Assembly: GCA_900769325.1 (NCBI GenBank)
Contig: CAAGGF010000102.1
Coordinates: 1 to 5,255 of the forward strand
Reading direction: 5' to 3'
Source of the DNA: Spirochaetia bacterium
Lineage (GTDB): Bacteria > Spirochaetota > Spirochaetia > Treponematales > Treponemataceae
Length of the DNA: 5,255 nucleotides
This document shows positions 1 through 5,255 of the stretch, piece after piece; the first letter of the stretch is position 1, and each line of letters starts with the position of its first letter. Both the position numbers and the translations under genes were made by a program. The notes below the pieces were generated by a model. That model did not search any database, was not told where the DNA came from, and was given only the letters and a program-made list of their open reading frames with translations.

Positions 1-2
1 CT

Positions 3-344
3 TTTCAAGATGAATGTCTAAATTTTTCTCACAGTCAGATTGAAAAAATACAGATAGAATTTTTTAGGGAAGTTTTTAAATCAAAATCTAAAGAAAAATT
101 TTTTACGCCTTTTTCAGATTTGATAAAATTTTATGGAGCGGTAAGCCGGGTAAGTTTTGATTTTACAGAAGAAATTGTCTCTTTTTCGTATTCGCCGGAT
201 GAACTTTCAACTCCTTACGCCCTCAACATAAAATTTTTTTCAGAACATTTTAAGAAAAATCCGTGCCGCGTAAAATTTTTCCTGAAAGAATTTGATTCTT
301 CCGGGAAAAAAGACGTTTTCTGGAAAATTCTTCCAAGGAATTAA
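3..344 (+). CDS. C-terminal part of an unrecognised protein (5' end outside the window)
   Basis: The frame is open from the window edge to a TAA at 342-344, giving 113 visible codons. The true start lies upstream. A TTG at 120 could be read as a start, but it has no ribosome binding site and the same frame stays open through the 39 codons before it, so I treat the gene as 5'-truncated. The visible part is soluble-looking, with no membrane span. It is rich in Phe (about one residue in six), Lys and Ser, and ends KILPRN. I recognise no domain or catalytic motif and offer no function. The gene converges on uup and overlaps its 3' end by four bases, so both stop codons lie in one TTAA. Confidence is for a real coding region, based on open length, composition like its neighbours and the neat junction. 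Confidence 0.7.
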   Translation, partial: FQDECLNFSHSQIEKIQIEFFREVFKSKSKEKFFTPFSDLIKFYGAVSRVSFDFTEEIVSFSYSPDELSTPYALNIKFFSEHFKKNPCRVKFFLKEFDSSGKKDVFWKILPRN

Positions 345-2251
345 ATTAGCGAGGAAAGATAATCCCAGCGTGAATATTTTTCTTCGAGAAGTTTTTTTGT
401 TTCGGCGTATTTTTTTGATATTTCCTGCAGATTCTGGAAGTTACCGGCTGTGTCTGTCATTTTTTCTTCAAGAATTTTAGATTCTTTTTCAAGTTCTTCG
501 ATTTCTTTTTCAATGTTTTCAAATTCTTTCTGTTCTTTGAATGACATTTTTTTTACAGTAGTTTTAGATTCTTTTTGTTCTTCTTTTTGAAACTGAATTT
601 TCTTTTCGGATTTCTTTTTTAATTCTTCTTCGCGTTTTTTTTGATTTTTATATTCGATGTATTCTGAACATTTTCCCGTAAAGCCTGAAATATAGCCGTC
701 ATCTTCCATAATGAAAAGAAAATCGCATATTTTGTCCATAAAATATCTGTCGTGGCTTACGATTAAAAGGCATCCTTCGTAGTGAAGCAGAAAATCTTCC
801 AGAATGTTCATCGTGAAAATGTCGAAATCGTTTGTAGGTTCATCAAGAATTAAGAAATTCGGGTTTTGAAGAAGGAGTTTTACAAGGTAAAGTTTTTTTC
901 GCTCTCCGCCTGAAAGTGAAGAAACGGGTGAATGCTGGATTTTTCCCTCAAAGCCGAATTCGTTTAGGAAAACAGATGCACTTAAATTTTTTCCGTCGTT
1001 TGTCGTAATGAATTCTGCAGTATCTTTAATGTATTCTAAAACAGTCTGATTTAAATCTTTGAAAACGGGGTTTTGATTGTAATAGCCGAAAACGGTGTTT
1101 ATTCCTTTTGTGATTGTTCCAGAATCGCTTTCAAGGTTTCCCGTAATGATGTTTAAAAATGTTGATTTTCCTGAACCGTTGTCTCCGAAAATTCCGATTC
1201 TTTGACCTTTTGAAAAAACATAATTGAAATCCCTTATGACAGGATTTTCTTCTTTTTTGTAGCCTTTCGGAAAGTTTTTTGAGATGTTTTCAAGAACCAG
1301 CACTTTTCCGCCGAGCCTTCTGCCTTTGACTTCAAATGTAAAGCCTTTTTCTTTCTGGAATTTTTCGCGGTTTATGAGTTTTAAATCGTTTTGAATTCGG
1401 GCTTTTGCTTTTGTTCCTCGTGCACATGGTCCTCTTGAAAGCCAGTCTCGTTCAAAGCGGAGGACACTTTCGATTCGCCTTTCTGTGTTTTCTTCTATTT
1501 GTTCTTCGACTGCTTTTTTTTCAAGATATTGTGAATAGTTTCCTTCGTAGAGTTTGATTTTTTTTCTTGAAAGTTCAAAAATGTTTGTGCAGACAGCGTC
1601 CAGAAAATATCTGTCGTGAGTTACCATTAAAACAGTTCTGTTTGTGTCGTGAAGGTAATTTTGAAGCCAGTAAATTGTTGAAATATCAAGATGGTTTGTA
1701 GGTTCGTCTAAGAGAAGCAGTTTTGTGTCTTCTACTAAAACCTGTGCAAGAAAGACTTTTTTTCTCATTCCGCCACTTAAGGCTGACATTTTTTTATTTA
1801 AATCTGAAATTCCAAGCGTTTCTAATATGGAAGAAACTTGAGTTTCGTAGTTCCAGAGGTTTAATTCTTCCATCTTTTGATTTAAAGCATCGTATTTTTT
1901 TTGAATCTGGTCGCTGTATTCAGTTGAAAGGCTTTTGCAGGCATCGAGAAAATCGCGGATTATATTGAGTTTTGGGGATGAACTTTTAAAAATGTGCGTT
2001 TTTATTGTATCGTCTGGATTGTAGTCGGGATTTTGAGAGAGAAAAGAAAAACCGCTTTCTTTATTTATTACGATTGTTCCGTCGTCAGGCTTTAAAACTC
2101 CTGCAATTGTGTTTAAAAGAGTTGATTTTCCAGAGCCGTTCCTTCCGATTAATGCCGCTTTTTCACCTTCGTTTAAACCGAAAGTGACGGATATGAATAA
2201 ATCGTCTTCGCGTCCGATTTTCTTGAGGTTATTTATGGAAAGAATGTTCAT
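341..2251 (-). CDS. uup: Uup-type ABC-F ATPase (ribosome-associated, two ABC domains)
   Basis: This 636-residue soluble protein has two ATP-binding cassettes and no membrane spans, the hallmark of ABC-F proteins. Domain 1 has Walker A GRNGSGKST (36-44), Q73, signature LSGGM (158-162), Walker B ending LLLLDEPTNHLD (178-189, catalytic E183) and switch H212. The linker (about 245-310) carries the short Uup-like tRNA-facing motif around ERDWLSRGPCARGTKAKARI (267-286). Domain 2 has GDNGSGKST (356-364), Q393, LSGGERKK (446-453), FLILDEPTNDFD (466-477, E471) and H500. A charged coiled-coil tail (about 535-636) includes SFKEQKEFE (570-578), like the Uup C-terminal domain, which binds DNA in E. coli. 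Length matches E. coli Uup. All ATPase residues are present, so it should be active. Family members act at the ribosomal E site to relieve stalls such as polyproline, and Uup also limits precise transposon excision. It lies four bases downstream of smr. Another ABC-F subfamily is possible, but linker and tail favour Uup. Confidence 0.93.
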   Translation of the reverse strand: MNILSINNLKKIGREDDLFISVTFGLNEGEKAALIGRNGSGKSTLLNTIAGVLKPDDGTIVINKESGFSFLSQNPDYNPDDTIKTHIFKSSSPKLNIIRDFLDACKSLSTEYSDQIQKKYDALNQKMEELNLWNYETQVSSILETLGISDLNKKMSALSGGMRKKVFLAQVLVEDTKLLLLDEPTNHLDISTIYWLQNYLHDTNRTVLMVTHDRYFLDAVCTNIFELSRKKIKLYEGNYSQYLEKKAVEEQIEENTERRIESVLRFERDWLSRGPCARGTKAKARIQNDLKLINREKFQKEKGFTFEVKGRRLGGKVLVLENISKNFPKGYKKEENPVIRDFNYVFSKGQRIGIFGDNGSGKSTFLNIITGNLESDSGTITKGINTVFGYYNQNPVFKDLNQTVLEYIKDTAEFITTNDGKNLSASVFLNEFGFEGKIQHSPVSSLSGGERKKLYLVKLLLQNPNFLILDEPTNDFDIFTMNILEDFLLHYEGCLLIVSHDRYFMDKICDFLFIMEDDGYISGFTGKCSEYIEYKNQKKREEELKKKSEKKIQFQKEEQKESKTTVKKMSFKEQKEFENIEKEIEELEKESKILEEKMTDTAGNFQNLQEISKKYAETKKLLEEKYSRWDYLSSLI

Positions 2252-2255
2252 TTTT

Positions 2256-2828
2256 TTAGTCCTTGTATTTTAAGATTACCCATGTTGCACCGGTTGAACC
2301 TTCGCTTCTAGTTTTTGGGTGTCCGCTTAAGCCGCAGAATTTATTTGTTTCAATGAATGATTTTACGAGTTTTCCTAAAACTGGATCTGAACCTTTTGTG
2401 TGAATGCCTTTTCCGTGAATTATGAGGATTTTTTTTAGTCCTCTTCTGTGGCAGTCGTCTACAAATGTTGTAAGCCGTTCTAACGCTTCCTGAAAATGAA
2501 GACCGTGTAAATCGATTGCAGCTTCGCTTTTCATTTGAACAAGATATTCGCGGTTCTGGAATTTTTTATGTTCGTTTTGTTCCTGCATGATTTTGTCTTT
2601 GTCGATAGTTCCGTAGCGGCGAAGGTAGAGTTCCATTGGATTTATCTTTTTTGAATTTTCTTTTTGAATCTGAAAATCCTTATTTTTATTCTGTAAAAGA
2701 CTTTTTTCTTCTTTTGAGGGAGCGTTTGCTTTTTTGTGTGAAACCTGAATTTTTGAAATTTCTTTCTGTTTTTGTTTTTCTTTTTTTTGAAAATCGTCCC
2801 ATTTTTCAAGAATTTCATTCATGTCCAT
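2256..2828 (-). CDS. Stand-alone Smr-domain protein (putative endonuclease, SmrB/YdaL-like)
   Basis: This is a 190-residue soluble protein. Residues 1-62 are a Lys/Gln/Glu-rich, probably disordered or helical N-terminal extension. A linker with MELYLRRYGTIDKDKI (65-80) follows, then the Smr domain at about 100-188. The Smr hallmarks are DLHGL (106-110), HGKG (138-141) and the C-terminal SEGSTGATWVILK (175-187). The D-x-H pair (D106, H108) and H138, implicated in RNA cleavage by Smr nucleases, are kept. There is no MutS ATPase part, so this is not MutS2; the layout is like E. coli SmrB, which cuts mRNA between collided ribosomes. That target is inferred for this protein. It is the first gene of a pair with uup. 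The annotated ATG at 2828 has no Shine-Dalgarno sequence; an in-frame ATG at 2822 is two codons later. A predicted promoter abuts the start, so translation may be leaderless. Confidence 0.9.
   Translation of the reverse strand: MDMNEILEKWDDFQKKEKQKQKEISKIQVSHKKANAPSKEEKSLLQNKNKDFQIQKENSKKINPMELYLRRYGTIDKDKIMQEQNEHKKFQNREYLVQMKSEAAIDLHGLHFQEALERLTTFVDDCHRRGLKKILIIHGKGIHTKGSDPVLGKLVKSFIETNKFCGLSGHPKTRSEGSTGATWVILKYKD
2260..2264 (-). promoter_or_regulatory. Ribosome binding site of uup, inside the end of smr
   Basis: On the minus strand AAGGA lies eight bases before the uup ATG (2251-2249), an ideal spacing. It is formed by the last two sense codons of smr (AAG GAC, Lys-Asp), followed by the smr TAA and a short A run into the uup start. 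Ribosomes finishing smr would sit on the uup site, so translational coupling is likely. This also supports ATG 2251 as the true uup start. Confidence 0.8.
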
Positions 2829-2834
2829 ATTTTA

Positions 2835-2864
2835 ATTTTATCAGAATCGCTTGAGGTGTTACAA
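2835..2864 (-). promoter_or_regulatory. Predicted sigma-70 promoter for smr-uup
   Basis: On the minus strand, TTGTAA (2864-2859, four of six to consensus) is followed by an 18-base spacer and TAAAAT (2840-2835, five of six). A TG one base before the -10 makes it an extended -10 element. Transcription would start at about base 2828, the A of the smr ATG. AT-rich DNA yields chance -10 boxes easily, so this is a prediction, but the extended -10 and position make it the best candidate on this side. Confidence 0.45.
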
Positions 2865-2964
2865 GTAGAGAAAAAAAATCACGTTGAATTTAATGTTGCA
2901 TTTGAAATTTTTTAGCGTTTTCAAGAAGGACTTTTTTACTCAGTTTATAAATTTTTTTTATATC

Positions 2965-2993
2965 TTTACTGAATTATAAAATTTTTCTATAAT
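2965..2993 (+). promoter_or_regulatory. Predicted sigma-70 promoter for the 162-residue gene
   Basis: TTTACT (2965-2970, four of six to the -35 consensus) is followed by exactly 17 bases and a perfect TATAAT (2988-2993). Transcription would start near base 3000, giving a leader of about 50 bases before the ATG at 3051. It is the best rightward promoter in the divergent region. The spacer and -10 lie inside a perfect inverted repeat. Confidence 0.5.
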
Positions 2994-2996
2994 TCA
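2970..2996. repeat. Perfect 9-bp inverted repeat over the rightward -10 box
   Basis: TGAATTATA (2970-2978) and TATAATTCA (2988-2996) are exact reverse complements separated by nine bases. The right arm contains the TATAAT -10 box of the rightward promoter; the left arm contains the same hexamer on the minus strand. Centre-to-centre arm spacing of 18 bases could suit a dimeric regulator. No T run follows the right arm, so it is not a typical terminator. A chance dyad in AT-rich DNA remains possible. Confidence 0.45.
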
Positions 2997-3050
2997 AGAA
3001 TGAAAAATCTTTGAAAGAGTTTTTTTAGACTTTTCTGTACGGGCAAAAAA

Positions 3051-3539
3051 ATGACTTGTGAAGACATATTGGATCGAGTTTTAAAATCTTTCAGTAATTA
3101 TTACGATATCAAGACCGAGAGCCCTCTTTTTCCTTTTTGTGCTGAAGCGGTTTTCAAGGCGGAAGTCAATCAGTATTTTCTTGTAAAGCCTGCAAAAATT
3201 TCTTCTTCCGTTTCAAAAGAATTTGTTTTTTTCTACAAAACTGAACTTTTAACCCCTGAACTTTTAAGTGAACTTGAAAAAATTTCCTGGAATGAATGTC
3301 TTAAACGGACAGAACCTTTTTACGGTCACAGAAACTCAGATTCGGTTTTGATAATTATCGCTCAAGAAATTCCTTTTGAAGTTCAGAAAAAAATAAAAAA
3401 AATAAATCATTATAAATCTTATAAAGCAACTTTTTTCGGCTGGAGCACTTTCAAAATTCTTTGTTATTCTATTGAAGAAAAAAAAGCATTTTACAACAGG
3501 AGGGGAAAGGAATTAAAGAAAATTTTTTCACAACTGTAA
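3051..3539 (+). CDS. Small uncharacterised protein, 162 residues
   Basis: I do not recognise this protein with confidence. It is soluble-looking, with no signal peptide and no convincing membrane span. Residues 1-20 look like a helix (EDILDRVLKSF), 35-62 like strands (YFLVKPAKI, EFVFFYKTE), and 66-85 like a helix. PFYGHRNSDSVLIII (89-103) is a hydrophobic strand after a polar turn. The C-terminal part has HYKSYKATFFGWSTFKILC (120-138) and YNRRGKELKKIF (148-159). The layout reminds me of small single-domain families of unknown function in clostridia and spirochaetes (the DUF8052 type), from memory only. The ATG at 3051 has a weak site (GGG at 3041-3043, seven bases away). The frame is closed just upstream by TGA at 3012-3014, with no other ATG between, so this start is the natural choice. 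It runs in the same direction as cstA, 88 bases upstream of it. Confidence 0.8.
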   Translation: MTCEDILDRVLKSFSNYYDIKTESPLFPFCAEAVFKAEVNQYFLVKPAKISSSVSKEFVFFYKTELLTPELLSELEKISWNECLKRTEPFYGHRNSDSVLIIIAQEIPFEVQKKIKKINHYKSYKATFFGWSTFKILCYSIEEKKAFYNRRGKELKKIFSQL

Positions 3540-3563
3540 AATTTGTTTGCATTGGAAATTCTT

Positions 3564-3597
3564 AAGGTTACCTTTAAAAACTTCTCAATTTTTAAAG
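3564..3597 (+). repeat. Two overlapping dyads in the leader of cstA
   Basis: AAGGT-T-ACCTT (3564-3574) is a perfect 11-base palindrome with one central base. Overlapping its right end is a second inverted repeat, CTTTAAAAA (3572-3580) and TTTTTAAAG (3589-3597), with an eight-base loop. Both lie between the end of the 162-residue gene and the cstA ribosome binding site. The second could form an A/U-rich, weak RNA hairpin. No T run follows it, so I do not call it a terminator. An operator or an attenuating leader are both possible, and neither is shown. Confidence 0.35.
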
Positions 3598-3613
3598 ATA
3601 GCTTTGAAATATT

Positions 3614-3619
3614 AGGAGG
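3614..3619 (+). promoter_or_regulatory. Strong Shine-Dalgarno sequence of cstA
   Basis: AGGAGG matches the anti-Shine-Dalgarno core fully and lies eight bases before the ATG at 3628. It is the strongest ribosome binding site in the window, suggests efficient translation, and fixes the cstA start. Confidence 0.9.
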
Positions 3620-3627
3620 AAGCGGTT

Positions 3628-5255
3628 ATGGCTGCTTTATTAATTATTCTTGGTGCTATTGTTTTGCTTTTCATCGGTTATGTTTTTTACGGTTCTTATC
3701 TTGCAAAACAATGGGGTCTTGATCCTTTAAAGAAAACTCCGGCACTTGAAAACAAGGACGGCGTTGATTATGTTTCTGCAAAACCTGCAGTTTTAATGGG
3801 TCACCATTTTTCTTCAATTGCCGGTGCAGGTCCGATTAACGGTCCTATTCAGGCAGCGGTTTTCGGCTGGGTTCCGGTATTTTTGTGGTGCGTCCTTGGC
3901 GGAATTTTTATCGGCGGCGTGCAGGATTTCGGTGCTCTTTTTGCTTCTATAAGAAACAATGGGAAATCTGTCGGGGAAATCATTAAAAATTCTATGGGAA
4001 AGGTTGCAAAAAAACTTTTCATCATTTTTGCTCTTCTTGTATTGATTCTTGTAATTGCTTCTTTTGTAAATGTTGTCGCTCAAACTTTTCTGACAGTTTT
4101 TTCTGATTCTGCATCTGGGGTAAAAACGGGTTTTGTTTTGCATCCTAATAACAATCAGACTACAGCAATGATTTCGGTTTGCTTTATTTTTCTTGCTGTC
4201 ATTTACGGAATTGTTACAAATCGTTTTGGCGTAAAAACTCTTCCTGCAACTATCGGCGGAATTATAGCAATCGCTTTGATTATTGTTTTAGGACTTAATG
4301 TCGGTCTTGCATACAATAGAGTTACATGGATTTGTGTAATCGGTTTTTATATTGCAATTGCTTCTCTTATTCCTGTGTGGATTATGCTTCAGCCTAGAGA
4401 TTATCTTTCGTCGTTTTTGCTTTATGCGATGATGATTGTGGCTTTGGTCGGAATTGTTTTGTCTGCTTTTACAGGAAGTGCACGCGGAATTAAATTTGAT
4501 TTACCTGCGTTTACCGGCTGGAAGACTGCAAGCGGAACTTTATTCCCGACTTTGTTTATTACTGTTGCCTGCGGTGCATGTTCTGGTTTCCATTCTTTAA
4601 TTGCTTCAGGAACGACTTCAAAGCAGCTTGACAGCGAAGCTCACGCAAAACCAATTGGCTACGGTTCAATGCTTATAGAATCTGCTTTAGGCGTAATTTC
4701 TCTGATTGCAATAGGTTTTGTTTCTTCAAAATTCATCACAAAAAATGCAGACGGTCTTTTTGTTTTTTCAGGTTCTCCTGCAACTGCGTTCGGAAACGGA
4801 ATTGCACTTATGTTCGGAAGCGAATCTTCAAAAATTTATAATATAATATCTGCACTTTTGACTCTTGCCGTTTCTGTCTTTGCCCTTACTTCTTTGGATT
4901 CTGCGACAAGGCTCAGTCGTTTTATGTTCAGCGAACTTGTTTTAAAAGAAGATGAAAAAACTTGGAAAGATGCAAAAAATCCTGTGAGAAAAGTTTTTGC
5001 ACATCCTTTAACCGGAACTGTCATGATGGTTGTAATCGGCTGTATTTTAGGCGGACTTAAACTTTCTGCAATCTGGAGTCTTTTTGGTTCTGCAAACCAG
5101 CTCCTTGCAGGCATTGCACTTCTTGCTGTTGCTGCATGGCTTGGAAACATCGGTAAAAACAATAAGATGTTCTATATTCCGACTGTTTTTATGCTTGCGG
5201 CAACTTTAACACAGCTTGTCATCACTATCATTTCAAAAATAAAGCTTATTACACA
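3628..5255 (+). CDS. cstA: CstA-family transporter, probable pyruvate or peptide importer (3' end outside the window)
   Basis: The frame is open from ATG 3628 to the window end, giving 542 codons with no stop. The protein is very hydrophobic, with roughly a dozen or more membrane spans starting at residues 2-22. CstA family blocks appear in order: GHHFSSIAGAGPINGP (58-73), DFGALFASIRNNGKSVGE (100-117), WIMLQPRDYLSSFLLY (251-266), CGACSGFHSLIASGTTSKQ (315-333), TSLDSATRLSRFM (421-433) and LFGSANQLLAG (485-495). E. coli CstA and its paralogue BtsT take up pyruvate, and CstA was first linked to peptide use in carbon starvation; the substrate here is not decided by sequence. E. coli CstA is about 700 residues. 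The conserved FGSANQLLAG block, late in the family, is already passed at 495, so this is probably a shorter variant needing little more sequence. It starts with a strong Shine-Dalgarno sequence 88 bases after the previous gene and may have its own control in that gap. Confidence 0.93.
   Translation, partial: MAALLIILGAIVLLFIGYVFYGSYLAKQWGLDPLKKTPALENKDGVDYVSAKPAVLMGHHFSSIAGAGPINGPIQAAVFGWVPVFLWCVLGGIFIGGVQDFGALFASIRNNGKSVGEIIKNSMGKVAKKLFIIFALLVLILVIASFVNVVAQTFLTVFSDSASGVKTGFVLHPNNNQTTAMISVCFIFLAVIYGIVTNRFGVKTLPATIGGIIAIALIIVLGLNVGLAYNRVTWICVIGFYIAIASLIPVWIMLQPRDYLSSFLLYAMMIVALVGIVLSAFTGSARGIKFDLPAFTGWKTASGTLFPTLFITVACGACSGFHSLIASGTTSKQLDSEAHAKPIGYGSMLIESALGVISLIAIGFVSSKFITKNADGLFVFSGSPATAFGNGIALMFGSESSKIYNIISALLTLAVSVFALTSLDSATRLSRFMFSELVLKEDEKTWKDAKNPVRKVFAHPLTGTVMMVVIGCILGGLKLSAIWSLFGSANQLLAGIALLAVAAWLGNIGKNNKMFYIPTVFMLAATLTQLVITIISKIKLIT

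Larger units (their letters stand above)
2829..3050. other. Divergent intergenic region
   Basis: These 222 bases separate the leftward smr-uup pair from the rightward genes. They are very AT-rich, with T runs around 2952-2959 and 3020-3026 and an A run at 2871-2878. They hold one predicted promoter in each direction and the 9-bp inverted repeat. The only ATG-started reading frame of note (2893-2979, 28 codons, Phe-rich, no ribosome binding site) is not convincing. I see no RNA gene. Confidence 0.6.

Noticed and set aside
321..342. Short dyads near the convergent junction (TGGAA/TTCCA and AATTC/GAATT) as a terminator
   Set aside because: Stems are only five pairs and no T run follows in either direction.
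1514..1521. Runs of eight T inside uup and smr as phase-variation switches
   Set aside because: Runs of seven or eight occur throughout this AT-rich window, including other sites in the same genes. Both genes are intact housekeeping types, and no run is long enough to stand out.
2893..2979. 28-codon reading frame (MLHLKFF...) in the divergent region
   Set aside because: It has no ribosome binding site, is Phe-rich as any T-rich DNA would encode, and runs into the inverted repeat. Nothing supports it as a gene.
2973..3001. Leftward promoter using the minus-strand TATAAT at 2978-2973
   Set aside because: The best -35-like hexamer (TTGAAT, 2997-2992) is only 13 bases away, and the hexamer at 17 bases (ATTCTT) is a poor match. 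The extended -10 nearer smr is a better candidate.
3002..3035. Possible hairpin GAAAAATCT with AGACTTTTC in the leader of the 162-residue gene
   Set aside because: Nine pairs with one A-C mismatch, mostly A-T, and a 16-base loop. Too weak and too easily formed by chance to call a riboswitch or attenuator.
3498..3505. AGGAGGGG inside the 162-residue gene, resembling a strong ribosome binding site
   Set aside because: It encodes the Arg-Arg-Gly part of YNRRGKE. No ATG, GTG or TTG with a useful frame follows at a suitable distance.
3814..4143. 109-codon open frame on the minus strand inside cstA
   Set aside because: It is antisense to the well-supported cstA coding frame, with a protein composition typical of a shadow frame. 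The similar minus-strand frame at 4836-5162 is rejected for the same reason.

Overview
The window is AT-rich bacterial DNA with many short T and A runs. Its proteins are rich in Lys, Phe and Glu, and genes sit close together on both strands. This fits a low-GC host-associated anaerobe. A spirochaete of the Treponema type is my best guess, but that rests on overall style and gene content, not on a marker gene. I see no rRNA, tRNA, CRISPR array, insertion sequence, phage gene or attachment site.

Layout, left to right. (1) Bases 3-344 (+) are the 3' end of an unrecognised gene that begins before the window. (2) Bases 341-2251 (-) encode a full-length Uup-type ABC-F ATPase. It meets the first gene tail to tail, so one TTAA provides both stop codons. 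(3) Bases 2256-2828 (-) encode a stand-alone Smr-domain protein, four bases upstream of uup and almost certainly in the same operon. (4) Bases 2829-3050 form a divergent intergenic region. It has a plausible promoter in each direction and a perfect 9-bp inverted repeat covering the rightward -10 box. (5) Bases 3051-3539 (+) encode a 162-residue conserved-looking protein of unknown function. (6) Bases 3628-5255 (+) are the first 542 codons of a CstA-family membrane transporter, preceded by an excellent Shine-Dalgarno sequence and cut off by the window end.

How the genes may work together. The clearest functional unit is smr-uup. In other bacteria, Smr-domain nucleases act on collided ribosomes, and Uup-type ABC-F proteins help ribosomes past difficult sequences and are also tied to DNA branch handling. 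The pair could therefore be a small translation-stress operon; this is inference. The rightward genes look unrelated to it: an unknown protein followed by a probable pyruvate or peptide importer. I found no strong evidence for a wholly new system. The best leads are the smr-uup pairing, a predicted leaderless start for smr, the dyad over the divergent promoter, and the shared stop at the convergent junction.
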